DNA from: Symbiodinium natans
Lineage: Eukaryota; Sar; Dinophyceae; Suessiales; Symbiodiniaceae
Reading direction: 5' to 3'
DNA length: 64,000 nucleotides
Assembly (NCBI GenBank): GCA_905221605.1
Contig: CAJNDS010002408.1
Span: 344,501 to 408,500 of the forward strand
Positions 20,631 through 32,060 of the stretch are shown here, piece after piece. The notes below the pieces were generated by a model. The model worked only from the letters and a program-made list of their open reading frames with translations. It had not been told where the DNA came from and ran no database searches. Position 1 is the first letter of the stretch. Each line of letters starts with the position of its first letter. A program made the translations under genes and the position numbers.

Positions 20631-20973
20631 CACACTCATGCAATCCTCCCTCTGGTCACTTGATGTTTCAGAGGTGAAGACTTCAAGGCAGAGCCTGCAT
20701 GAACCCCACGTGAGTTCACTCTAGATAAAGTTACGAAACAATGATGTTGCACAGCTTCCTAAACATCACAACCAGCACTTTATATCTTGTTAGAAGGCAG
20801 GTACAGGTGGTTGATCAGACCACCCATCCCCCAATGCACCGTAGCTTCGTTGCGTCAGGTAGGTGCATTGGGCCTGACGCCCCTGCGCATTCAAAATGAA
20901 AAGGTGAGAAGCTGAAACGCACAACGGAGGCAGCTGCATTACGACCTTGGTAACAGGCTTTCCCCACACACAC
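20631..20973 (-). repeat. 5' terminal direct repeat (pLTR-like) of the Penelope-like element
   Basis: This copy is identical to 13262-13604 over 343 bases. It lies upstream of ORF1 in element orientation and so should hold the promoter if transcription starts within the repeat. Its outer edge fuses with the (CA)n array starting near 20964. The interleaved inverted repeats noted for the 3' copy are present at 20806-20880. Confidence 0.85.
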
Positions 20974-21255
20974 ACACACACACACACCCACACACACACG
21001 CACGCACGCACGCACGCACGCACACGCACACGCACACGGGCACACACACACACAAACACACACACACACCACACACACACACCCATCACACGCACACACC
21101 ACGCCACCACAGCACACAAGTACCACTCGCACCCGCGCACACGCACGCCAGCACAGCACGCACGCACGCACGCACGCCGCACGGCACGCACGACAACGCA
21201 CGCACGCACGGCACGCCACGCCACGCCGGCACGCACGGCACGCACGCACGCACGC

Positions 21256-21290
<35 letters not shown>

Positions 21291-21544
21291 CGCACGCACG
21301 GCACGCACGCACGCACGCACGCACGACACGCACGCACGCACGCGAACGCACGCCGCAACGCACGGCACGCACGCACGCACGCACGAACGCACGCACAGCA
21401 CGCACGCACGCACGCACGCACGCCGCACGCACGCACGACGCACGGCACGCCGCCGCACGCACGCACGCGCACACACACACACACACACCCACCCACTTAC
21501 CCACGCACGCACGCCGCACGCACGCACGCAAGCACGCAAGCACG

Positions 21545-21599
<55 letters not shown>

Positions 21600-21600
21600 A

Positions 21601-21696
<96 letters not shown>

Positions 21697-22236
21697 CGAA
21701 CGCACGCACGCACACACGCACGCCAAGCACGCCCACGCCGCCAAGCAACGCCCCCGCGCGCGCGCGAGCGCGAGCACGGCGCGCAAGCGGCAGCGCGCAC
21801 GCGAGCACGCGCGAACGCGCGCACGCGCGACGCGCGCACGCGCGCCGCGAGCACGCGCGCAAGCGCGACGCGCCGCACCGCGGCGCACGCGCGCACGCGC
21901 GCACGCGCGCCACGCGCGCACGCACGCACCCCCGCCCGCGCAGACGCGCGCATCGCGAGCCCATGCGCGCGATGCGCGGAGCGACCCGCGCACGCGAACG
22001 CCGCCACAGCGAAAGCGCACGCGCACGCGCACGCTGGCACGCGCACCGCGCACGCGCACGCGCCAGCGCAGCGCACGCGCACGCGTGCACGCGCCACGCG
22101 CACGCGCACGCGCACGCCCACGACGCACGCCCACGCGCACGGCCACACCCCACACCACCCCACACCCACACCACCCCCACACCACACCCACACACCACAC
22201 ACACACACACCCACACACCCACACACCCACACACCC

Positions 22237-22267
<31 letters not shown>

Positions 22268-22271
22268 ACGC

Positions 22272-22307
<36 letters not shown>

Positions 22308-22329
22308 GCGTCCCAAGCTCTAAGGCCTA

Positions 22330-22366
<37 letters not shown>

Positions 22367-22375
22367 GCGTCCCAA
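20964..22375. repeat. 1.4-kb CA / ACGC / CGCG simple-sequence tract
   Basis: Nearly pure alternating purine-pyrimidine DNA. (CA)n runs come at both ends and near 21550-21600, long (CGCA)n runs cover most of 21160-21720 (uninterrupted over about 21600-21696), and CGCGCG-rich sequence lies at 21750-22140. Long open frames on both strands (for example alternating Cys-Val or His-Thr) are artefacts of the repeat. A near-perfect ~56-base tandem copy of CA-run plus CGCGCGTCCCAAGCTCTAAGG ends the tract (about 22275-22390). Confidence 0.9.
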
Positions 22376-22605
22376 GCTCTAAGGCCTAAACCCTTCAGTT
22401 TAAACCAGGGCAAGCGAAACCTTAAACAAGCAGCAATCCTGAACCCGAAAACCTCCTAAAAGCCTTAAACCCCAAGGGAGGCACCACAAGGCCGCACTTT
22501 TGGCAGAGCACCTAACTTTAAACTTTTTGGGTCTATAAGTCCCCTACAATAGGAAAGTTTAAGCTCGGTGCCTGAGTAAGCCCAAGTTTGGACCTGAAGC
22601 CCGGA
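22375..22605. repeat. right copy of a dispersed repeat, inverted relative to 12380-12800
   Basis: It is the reverse complement, with indels, of blocks in 12380-12800 (for example CCTAAACCCTTCAGTTTAAA, TTTGGGTCTATAAGTCCC, AGCCCAAGTTTGGACCTGAA). It forms the outer right flank of the microsatellite and Penelope-like locus. Confidence 0.6.
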
Positions 22606-23382
22606 GCCCCAGCACTCCACAGAGGCAGAGAGAAGCTCTCTCTGTGCAAACGGGGTACTCGCAGGATTTTGGCGGTTTAAGCCTTTGTTTGGAGTTTGGA
22701 AGCTAGAAGGCGTGGGTGCGTGCGTTGATTGTTGGATTGTCCGCAGTCTTGCGATTGCTACGTCGTGAAATGACCCTCGGCCAGGTCCTTCTTTTTTGGC
22801 AGTCTGCAATTTGAGGGCTTCAATTGTTTGTCTGATTCGTATCCTGGCGGCCAGTTTTGGGAGTGGAAGAGAACTACGTTTCAAATGCATCCGGATAATC
22901 AAGTGAAGATCCAGTGCCTCGTCTCCTTTGCACCCGTTTTCTGGGCAATGAAAGATCAGTATCCAGAATAGTGGCGCAAAGAACACGTTAAGTGGAGCCC
23001 CGAGATATACATCAAACCCTGTTTTTTGGAAAAGTTTGAAGCGACGGGTCCAGTATCTCGTTGCCTGGGCAGTCGGTTTATGGTGCAGGGCAGGATTGCA
23101 GAGTCCAGAATAGTTGCACAAAATGAGTTTAAGCGGAACCCCGACATGCACCTTAAGCCCAGTTTTTTGATGGGTTAGAAATCCCAAACGTGGTTTTTCC
23201 AATGTTTTCGGCTTCGGATTTGGGCGAGGTGCGGGTGCGAAAACACAAGGAAAAGCACCGACCTCCCCCGAACCCCAATTGAAAAAACACTGTGGGGGAC
23301 CCCCCCCGGGTGTTTTTCTTAAGGGGTGGTGATCCGTAGAGTGGCTGCTGATGTTTAATGTTGCACTGCCTTTAATAAACAA
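22465..23382 (-). other. 305-codon open frame of doubtful coding status over repeats
   Basis: The open frame covers the dispersed repeat and a two-copy ~134-bp duplication (22966-23060 and 23100-23180; both contain TCCAGAATAGT followed by CCCCGA and TTTTTTGG/TTTTTTGA blocks). The predicted protein therefore repeats itself (GLKVHVGVPLKLILCNYSG against GFDVYLGAPLNVFFAPLFW). No domain is recognised, and overlap with dispersed repeats argues against a host gene. It may be a fragment of an unknown element. Confidence 0.3.
23283..23320. repeat. hairpin related to 11258-11313
   Basis: AAAAAACACTGTGGGGGACC pairs with CCCCCCCCGGGTGTTTTTC. Its resemblance to the hairpin at 11258-11313 suggests a short dispersed foldback family. 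Confidence 0.55.
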
Positions 23383-26300
23383 GGGCCCCCCGCCCCCCCC
23401 CCAACAAATTTGGACCCTCTACAAACGCATGGCATGGCAACCCCCCCGAACAAAAACTTGGGGTGGGGGGTTCCGCCATGGCCCTGAAAAGCTTTTAGGG
23501 CTTCAAGGCCTGAAGGATAATGAAATTCAATAAGGCTTACCTTTCTGGATTCTCCGGGCTCTGGCTCTCCCAGCAATCCTAAACACAAACCTTTAAAAAA
23601 GCAGCCGTCCGGAACAGCGGGTCACACCAACAAACTCAGTTTGCAGAATAAATGTTCGAAGCTTGTGATCATAGACTCTGCTTTGATTAAACGCAGTGCA
23701 ACATTAGATGGTTGATGATGGTTACTGCATTTCGTGTGGACAATGCGGGGAGGCAGTCAGAAGCTTGTCGCAACCAAGTGTTTGAGACTGACCTCCAAGG
23801 TTGCACCCCGATGAGATTCCGGGCTTCGCCACTGACTGAGTGTCATTCAACCGTAAGACCAGTGTGTGAGACATTGTGGGACTACTCTAGTATGTGGTAG
23901 TGTCAAGGAGTGTCTGTACAGTCTCCGAAGTATTTCCGACCTGAGACTTGCACATCAATGCGCTCCGACAGCGCTGTCTTGCATGTCTTCTTGTGTGACT
24001 CATAGAACTGGAACAGGCTCCTTTACAGGGTCCTCTCACAAGACATATCATGCCACGGTCGCAGAGCTGGTTCAGGGAAACAGAACCATCTGTGAACAAG
24101 TCCGAAGTCCGAAGAACTCCTTTCCCAGTTTTCGAACATGGACGCAGCTCCAGGGAGAACGTGGGGCCGAGGCTGCCATCATGCAGTTTTGCTCTCCAGA
24201 TCAAACGTCGATGACAATTTGTGTACTCAACATGCCGTAACATGCCTGGAAGTCTGAAAGAGTGGCGTCCTGCTTATCATGTTCACCTCCCGCGTTCGGT
24301 AGCTCCTGCTCATGGCTCATACGGTCTGCCACGAAGTTTCGGCCACTCGCGCAATAGATGAATGAACAAATCACAGACAAAAACAGGTTCTAAGTCTTGC
24401 TTGCTTGTGTCTTTCATGTGCCCACTTGTTCCTCTAGAGTTGTTGCATGATTGGCAAGCCCTGGTACCGTTTGATGATGTGCTGCCTGGGTTTATGCCGA
24501 GGATTCAGAAAACTTCACGAAAGAGCGTGGGCCAATCTCTGAGAAGCGGCATCCATGTTGGTTTGCAGCTCTTCCGATTTGACTTGGCTATTGTGGTTGG
24601 AGCTTTGCATCCATGACAGCAGGCCTGGCTATTGCAAGAGAGGTCCGGAATTCTTTGCGGAGGCTATTTTCAGATTCGGTCCTAGAAGCCTTGCTGTGGG
24701 ATGCTCTGCAGTTTTGCTTTTGCTTGTGAAGGTCATGCCAGATGCACATCCTCTCCGTGGAAACAAGTTCAAGGTGACATTTAGTTATCTGGAGTAGTAC
24801 TACAACTCGATTCACCCTCATTGGCTTTTCCAAAGCGCAATGCTGAGACGTCCCGGCTCTGGAATGCGTTGGGTTCAGCCATTCCTCTCGCATGTCGCTG
24901 CTGTTGCTGATCTTGTTCTGACTTGGCTCATTTATTGTGCAGTGCATGCATGCACTTAGGGACAAGCCAGACTAAGCAAAGTGCTTACAGCCACAAATGA
25001 GTAGAGTTACCCATTTCAACATTTCCTTGCGCAATAGCACTTTTATAATGACGTTGTGGGAAACGATGCTTTTGAGCTTTCAGTGTGGAGGCTGGAAGCA
25101 CAGTCCCAAGAGCCGAACGCTTTGGGCCAGCAATCCCTTCTGTGGAAGGCAGAAAGGACGCTGAACGTATGACCTCGTTGATGGGCTGCGGATCGCCAGT
25201 GTGCAGCATGCAGGACTTGGAGCACAGTGCAGCAACTTTTGCGACTTATGAAGGCCGGGTTACAATCAAATGATCTCCCTTTTACAAGGATATTCGAGTC
25301 GGCTGTCAGGCCGAATGCCGAGAATGAGTTGGAAGATTGACGGCACAGGAGCGTAGACAGCTTAGTTGGCTTGTGCACGATGGGCACGTGCAGATTCATT
25401 TAGCCTTTCCCGATTGAGTAGCAGAAGGCTCGCGTTTTGAGTGTTGAGGCTCCAGGGGCCGAAGCATTGGCATCGTTTCATGATATATATATATATACGT
25501 CTACAAGTGTGGCGCCGTGGTGTATTCGGCATCGTTGCGCGATGTCTTCGTGCATGACGCACAGCGGTCGAGGGTCCCCATCCTCACCGCACATTCAGAT
25601 CGGTTGGACCCTGCAGTGTATCTTTGCCCGACAGGCGCCTTTTCGAAGCTTGCAAGTTACCAACGGCACCCGACATGCCCATACACCATCACAAACCCAT
25701 CGCTTCGCATAAGATGGCTGCCAACTGATCGTCCATTCATATTCACGGTGGCACTGTCGACGGCAGCAAGGCGAATGCTGTCCAATCCAGTATGACCCAT
25801 GCGTGAGAACAGTATGTTTGACCAGAAAAGCTTATTGGGCCCGGGATGGTTGGAGATGGAATGATGGAAGGGTAGGTTGAGACCAGAAGCGTCAGGTCGG
25901 AGTAATGCAAAGGCCCTGAGAACATGTCCTGTCCGCATGGTCATCCCCCATTGGGCAGATTTCACAAGCTTGACACAAGCAGGCACGAGGCTTCGTTTCC
26001 TTTTCGTGTCACGCCCCAACTGAGCAGAGGGCCCTGGAACTCTTTGCGCCGCTCAAGTAAGCTCAGATGCCCAGAGCCGAAGCTCGAACTGCCGACTTGA
26101 CAACGGAACTGACTGCGCAACACATCAATCACATCAAATCAGTAAGCTTCAGAGACGCTAAGTAGTTCCTCACTCGAGTGCCATCATTGCGCTTCAATGT
26201 CAGAACGCGAGAGAAAAGTCGGCACTTGCTTGCCTTTGGTGAAGCCACGCTGCGTTCTGCTGTGGTGGCTAAGGCAAGTGTTCCTCTCCAAGAGGGAGCG

Positions 26301-26660
26301 CGTAGGTCTGACAACTGGCACGATCCTCGATATATCCTCATGTATACTCGCAATCCTGTCTCCGTGCACCTTATAGCCATACCACACCCAGAACTACCCC
26401 AGGCTTGTCTGACAGCTTCCGGCTCTTGAAGTTGGCGGCTTAGGTATGGCACAGATTTTTTTTCCGTCTCAGTATGTCTCAGTCAGTTCGGCTCAATTCA
26501 GGCACAGTCCTTGGGACAAGTCCAGGACGATGTTGAAGCTCAAGTCACACAGCGAGTTCGGATCTTAGTTTGCAGTCGCAGTTCGATGTGTTTCACCGTA
26601 GCATGTTTGCGGAGGTCCTTCTTGAAGTGCAAGGACTGCTGAGCTGCCAAGGGGATAGTC
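23321..26660. other. no recognisable gene
   Basis: C/G homopolymer-rich sequence lies at 23388-23475 and a (TA)n run at about 25482-25498. Open frames of up to ~125 codons occur on both strands without recognisable domains. Some could hide short exons, but none could be joined with confidence. Confidence 0.35.
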
Positions 26661-26669
26661 TAGTAGAAG

Positions 26670-28816
26670 CAGCGTGCAGACTGCCAAGCAGTTGCGTGCA
26701 GCTTGCATGAAGCGCAAGAGAAAGAGTCTGTCTATTCAGCAGCAAGCCGGCAGTATCCAAGATGAGGTTCCGATAAGGCACATTGATGCCTCTCGTATTG
26801 GCTCCGAGCTCATCTTGCCATATCGTGGCTACCGCATTGCCAACCACGAAGATCTTTCACGGTCTTTGCTATCCACAGGTCTGCGGTCCGCAGTGGGTTG
26901 AGTTAGATTCAGAGGAAGCCCGAGGAGACTACTCGAGTATAAGGCATCGTCCGAAGATGCCAATTCAGACTAAGACAAGACCAACATCAACAGTACATGT
27001 CGTAAGAAGGAGCGCGGATGTCAGCTGAGACGATCACAGCGTTCATCTGACGTGTACTCGTCGTTTGACATTGCAAAACAAACTGCAAGCAATGCTTTCC
27101 ACATCCAGCGATCCGTTTGATGTTGCCGCGAACCCGGTGTTGCCAATCCCGGAGTAGGCAAAACAAGAGAGACTGCATGAAGGGCCGGAACTTGGAACAG
27201 CAGCGGCTTGAAATTTGAGTCTGTGATTTGTCAGACAGTGCTGAGACCTGTTGGAACACTTGTGGAAGTTGCGCTTCCAGAAACCCATCCGCATCTACTG
27301 AGCGACGTAAGGCGAGGGATGAAGTGGAAGCAGCCGTCCGCAAGGTCCGATAAGCAAATTTCAAGAAAAACTCCCGCCCCCTCCTGCGTTGTCAGTAGGT
27401 GCGTGGCATGCACCGAGAGTTCAGTCCTCGGTTTCCTCGGGGCTTTTGTCATCAAAGTGAGTTGAATGAAGCGGAGGTGGCAGCGATTGCTGCAGAGTGA
27501 GAACACGGCCGAAAGTCGCCTCTTCAAGGCTCGAGCTTAAGTGTGCTCAAGCCGTCTGCGAGAAGAAGAAAGTTGTTTGTGATTGTTTGTGCCATCGCTA
27601 CTTCCAGAGGACTGCCACAAAGAGCTCCAGTCCGAGTTGGCGCAGCTCAGCGGTGATCTTGCCGAGGCTCGATTCATCTTCATACTGCAGCACACTTTCA
27701 ACGAGCTTATCCGACAACAATCATGTTTGCATCAGAAGAGCATTAGCGAAAGGCGAGGTTCAAACGGTCTCACGCATGCACCGACACCGCACAAAGGGAC
27801 ACGAAACTGTTCGCACCCAGGCCGGCATGTGGGTCAAGAGGATCAGTCGCTTTGTGTCGAATCTTATCCTACCTAATTAGCCAACGCACCAGAGAAACAC
27901 GAAGAATAATTTCCCACATCTAATCAAACACATGAATAGGGGGACAAAGTTAGGCGTCTTGGTCGTCCTGTCCGAAGCCCCCCATTCGTGTCCAACATTT
28001 GTTCAAACAAGAGCCCCTGCAGCGTTCGAATTGTTTGAGAAACCTTCTGGCAGGTGCAGCAGAGCATCAAGGCGGGGTAGTCCGGGTAGTCGGGTGCAGC
28101 GGCTTTCACGGATAGCTGGTGTCACACAGGCTGTTGAGGACAATCGAGAACGATTCCGCCTTAGCGATGCCCAGCTGACGGCGAGAAAGGCCCAGTGCTC
28201 CGGATGATGATGATGATGGTGATGATGAGGGTAATGATGATGGTGATGATGATGATGGAGCTTCATACTGATCCGCGCTCCAGGACTTCTTGGCTGCCAG
28301 CACCGTGCCCAGTCCGAGCGCCTTCATGGGCAGTTTTTGAAGCATTGCCGACCAGCTTTCCTAAAAGTTCTCTGGCTGAGTTCGATAGATCCAAGATGAG
28401 GACCAAACTTGGTTGCTTTGGTTGCTTTCTGCACGCTACAGGCCAGGCCGCCCACCAGGAGGTCCAGTCCAGCCTGTCAAGCATCGCAGTGCAGAACAAA
28501 CTGGATGAGGCGCATGTGGCAACGCTGTTCATCTTTTCATCTTTTCAGGATTTTTCCTTGTTTCGGAGAATGAACACCAGGACAGAAAGCAAGTCCTCCT
28601 TCGAAATCAACGACAAGCAAAAGAAACAGAAGAGAGGCAGCATTTCTCATCATTCGGAACAATCGTCTTTGCTTTTTGGTTTGCAAGTGCCAGTTGTGGC
28701 ATGTTTTGCTCTTTGAGGCAGCTGGCCCAGGAAAGCAAAGCCTTCCTGGAAGAGCAGCGTTTGCTGCAGAAGCAGCTGCTTGCCCAGCAGGAGGACCAGA
28801 GAGACAGTATGAGACA
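26670..28816 (+). CDS. coiled-coil protein, multi-exon (partial model)
   Basis: A series of exon-like segments on one strand encodes charged heptad-type helices. They are AKQLRAACMKRKRKSLSIQQ (about 26680-26740), RRKARDEVEAAVRK (about 27304-27345), SELNEAEVAAIAAE (27457-27498), DCHKELQSELAQLSGDLAEA (27609-27668), AAHQEVQSSLSSIAVQNKLD (28447-28509) and QLAQESKAFLEEQRLLQKQL with LAQQEDQRDSMR (28719-28814). The 28447-28509 exon has a clean AG|G acceptor and GC donor; the last ends before GT at 28817. Such a run of amphipathic exons in one orientation suggests a structural or cytoskeletal coiled-coil protein. The family is not identifiable. Confidence 0.5.
28203..28260. repeat. (GATGAT)n microsatellite
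   Basis: A GAT/GGT trinucleotide run lies inside an intron of the coiled-coil gene. The poly-His reading on the - strand and the poly-Met reading on the + strand are artefacts. Confidence 0.85.
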
Positions 28817-31508
28817 GTCGTTTCTCAGCTGGAGTCCGAAGGTCTCGACTTTCGTTTTGTAATGCCTGTCGTGCGATGTCACTTGGAGACTCTTCGCAGC
28901 TTACTCGGCACAAGCCTGACGTCATGTTCCCCAGACGGCAAGTTCCGCTCGCTGCGTGTGGCTGCACAGCGCGTGCCTGCGACAAACCTAGTGGGCACGG
29001 TTGGGCATCTGTGGGCATCTGCGGGCATCATTTGCAGGTGAAGGCTCTGTGCTGTTCTCAGGTGCAGTTAGCCTGAGACTGCAAAGACCATGTCGGGCCC
29101 CATGGGTGGCCAGGCCCACTTGGCCCACTTATGCACTTCATCTATCTTCATCTCACCAAGAGGTGTGCTTTTGCGGAGTCGGTCTAAGTGTCAAGTCCGC
29201 TCCGAAGGCGGGCTTGGTTCGCACCAAGCCGGTTAGCAACAGGCGAATGCCCACCCGAGGCTCCCGAGTGCTGACGGAGTGCTAGGCTGCTAGGCGGCTC
29301 ACACAAGCTCCATGGTTGCGTCAGGTTTCAAGATGGGCAGCTATGTTCGAATCACGTATAGGCCGGCTTTCATGCGGAGACATGGTAGCTCCTGCTCGTA
29401 GGACTGCTGCATGAGGTGTGCAGGAAAGCATGGTGCTGAAGAAGACAATGCTGACTACGAGGGCATGGATCTTACCCGTCATGTTGCCTTCCACTTTCAG
29501 AGCAGAGTTTGCCACCCGCAGAGATTGTCGCCGTTCGCTAGCATGCGATTGCAGGAAAGTTAGTGGACAAGCGAATTGGCGGAGAAGATCGGGAGTCCTT
29601 CATCACCCTGAAGGCAGCCTGCTGAGAAGGTTCCTTTTGCGAAGCTTTGCTGGAGATTGTGGCAGGACTGTCTAGTGTTCGATCTCACCGGAAGATTTAT
29701 CGAGAAGCTGATGCTTGGAAACAGATATGACGCTGAATGCACTGTTTTGGGGTGGCAAAAGGGCTGCAACACATCCGCACTTTCTTTTCAAAGAGAAGAC
29801 CTGTCATGCGTAGCTTGCTTTAGATTTGTTTGAAGCGCCGTCCGTGCCGGGCGCCCATCGACGGAAGCAACGTTGCTATTGGCTGGATCCTTCATCTTTC
29901 TCATGGGAATTCTACAACGTACCTGTAACCCTCCGAAACGCTGCATAGCCTCATGAACTAGTGCCTGCTGTGCAACAGCGAGGTTCTGCAACCATCCCCC
30001 AAACCTGCAACCCCATCTAGCTAGTAGGGGTCGAGGCGCTGTATGGAAATGATCTTCCTGCCCAGCTTTGATCCTCTTGTCCCATTCCCAGCAGGTTGTT
30101 GTCGGCAGGTTTTTGGTTTTGTGCAACACGCAGGTAATCGCCAGAGTCGGAGCTCTCGATCGATGTGCATCTCCCCATCTATGTGCATCTCCACAAGCTC
30201 GGGTCTTGACACCATCACTGTCCTGGTGAAATGTGCTTCTTCTCACTCGTTTTGGCTCTGTCTCCCGCATCTCTTCCGTGCATGGAAAAAGACCCAGCCA
30301 CTGGGTCCAGACGCGTCAACATCATGAAAAGGGACAAACACATGGCTTCTGTTAATTTTGCCACGGTGCCCCTCTCTAACTCACGTCTACCGGCAGTGCT
30401 TATGTCCCAAATGGAAGTTGCAGCCCGTGCCCGTCGAAAGCCAGGAAGTCGTGCTCGTATCTTGTGTTAACAAGTCGACTTGTGTGACTGCAAATGCAAG
30501 ATGATGTAGAGCAAGTCAAAGTAGGGCACAGAATCGCATAACCTCTATCTAGGAATTGATGTCAGTCAACTGACATCTTCTAACATTCAGCATGAATGCA
30601 AGAGACCAGTGCAACACCATGTCTCCTCCCCTCGTTTATGAAGTCCAGGGCTGCGTCTCACTGCAACCCCAGGGGTGAAAAGGCACAGAAGCAGCACCCA
30701 TGAAGCAGCCCGGACAGACTCGTCTCGTGCGCATAATGCGTGATTCCACGACCTAGCGGGAGCTAAAGCAGCAAGACCCGCAGTTGTCTCTTGCTGACCG
30801 AGGAAATCAAAGAAATTGATCGATGCGTATGTGCAGACGTGTGAGTATGCGGAGAAACGCGACAAAACGCCGGATCGACAGGTCAGTGTAATAATCCTAT
30901 GCTTGCAACAATCACCTGTGTTTCCAGATTAACAGATTAAGCAAGTCTTGTTCAGGGTGCAGCAGCGGGAGGAGCGCCACAAGCTTTTTTCCCGTTCCAC
31001 GAGGTTGGATGCGGGGTCAGATGAATCAGCTGAATGAGACTGAACGAATGTTGAACGAGTGGTTGAGTGATGTTGTTGCGTGTTGCCGGAATGGCGCAGG
31101 CCGGCGGAGGTCAGCAAGCCAAAGAAGGCAGGGCTTTGCAGCGGTGAGCGACACATTTCTCGATACTGTAGCTGTTGTAAAGTGTGATCAGCCAATCGTT
31201 TCGAGGCAATGAGCCTGCCGACGATGACGACTCCGATGACGAGCCTGCGTCGGGCATGATGCCTGGAATGATGCCAGGCTATAAAACATTGGGTGTCCCG
31301 TATTTGATGCACTGCCAGTCTCCGGCCAGAGCTAGGATATGGTGCACATAGGCTCTCCATATCCATGCTAACATCATCCTGGAGGCATGATGGGAAGCAT
31401 GCCGATGGGTGGATGTCGCCTGGCAGTCTGCGAGATCATGCCAGATTTGGCTCTAGTGACACTCTTGGATTTGTCCTTGCTTGTTCTTGTTCGTTGAACG
31501 AGTAAGGT
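28817..31508. other. no recognisable gene
   Basis: Open frames up to ~160 codons exist on both strands but carry no recognisable domains. Short tandem pieces occur (for example GATCGATGTGCATCTCCCCA followed by TCTATGTGCATCTCC near 30158-30193). Confidence 0.35.
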
Positions 31509-32060
31509 ATGGGCATGCCCATGATGATGATGCCCATGATGCCGGGCATGATGCCGGGCATGATGCCAGGCATGATGCCGGGCATGATGCCAGGGATGAT
31601 GATGTCGAGCCCCTGCAATGCCATGCAAGGCCCAGGTTGCTCAGCAGGCTGTTCGCCAGGCTGCTCGCCAGGCTGTTCCTCTGGTTGCTCGCCGATGCAG
31701 GGCATGTCTGGCCCCAGCACACCGATGGGTTGTGGACAGGCGCCTGGAAACCTGCCCATGCAAGGGAATGCGCCGATGCCTGGCCCCATGGGCATGCCGA
31801 TGCAAGGCAACGCGCCGGTGCAGGGCGGAATGCCAGCGGGGCCTTCAATGTCAATGCAGCCAGGGAGTCCTCCCTTGCCGCCCCCACAACCTGCGGGAGC
31901 CTCCTCGCAGCCTTCGGGAACTTCGGGACCGCCAGGACCTCCCCCACCCGTGGCTTCGGGAGCGCCTGCGCTACCCAGAATGCCTGCTGCAGATCCGTCT
32001 GGGCTTGGCCCTCCCTCTGCGGCAAATGGAGCCTTTGCTGCAGAAGCCAGGTACATGTAG
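31509..32060 (+). CDS. Met/Gly/Pro-rich low-complexity protein or exon
   Basis: The open frame begins MGMPMMMMPMMPGMMPGM and continues with (PGMM)n, (GCSP)n, (MQGNAP)n and a Pro/Ser/Ala-rich tail (GPPGPPPPVASGAPALP), ending ...AAEARYM. The last codons overlap a plausible GT donor (CCAG|GTACAT at 32050), so this may be one exon of a larger gene. Other frames also stay open because the DNA is a degenerate 12-base repeat (CATGATGCCGGG), so coding is not proven. Met/Pro-rich proteins of this kind occur in RNA-binding and extracellular families; no assignment is made. Confidence 0.4.
   Translation: MGMPMMMMPMMPGMMPGMMPGMMPGMMPGMMMSSPCNAMQGPGCSAGCSPGCSPGCSSGCSPMQGMSGPSTPMGCGQAPGNLPMQGNAPMPGPMGMPMQGNAPVQGGMPAGPSMSMQPGSPPLPPPQPAGASSQPSGTSGPPGPPPPVASGAPALPRMPAADPSGLGPPSAANGAFAAEARYM

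Larger units (their letters stand above)
13262..20973 (-). mobile_element. Penelope-like retroelement with permuted N-terminal GIY-YIG (about 7.7 kb)
   Basis: The element is read from 20973 down to 13262. It has identical 343-bp direct repeats at both ends, three long open frames in series (20321-19275, 19253-16515, 16383-14404), and flanking (CA)n tracts on both sides. The middle frame carries GIY-YIG nuclease and reverse transcriptase, the domain pair that defines Penelope-like elements. The nuclease is N-terminal, as in the permuted PLE clade described from algae, protists and invertebrates (Naiad/Chlamys type). I recall CA-repeat targeting in some algal members of that clade; the placement here fits it. 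Identical end repeats and undisrupted frames point to a recent insertion. No LTR-type integrase, protease or RNase H is visible. Confidence 0.85.

Noticed and set aside
13262-20973. LTR retrotransposon interpretation of the element with 343-bp direct repeats
   Set aside because: No integrase, RNase H or protease is visible, repeats lack TG...CA ends, and the RT/GIY-YIG pair fits Penelope-like elements.
20790-22382. Very long open frames (up to 508 codons) on both strands of the CA/ACGC tract
   Set aside because: Repeating Cys-Val, Ala-Cys-Val-Arg or His-Thr proteins are simple translations of microsatellite DNA, open on both strands.
28003-28266. Poly-His protein on the - strand
   Set aside because: It is a reading of a GAT microsatellite in an intron-like region.
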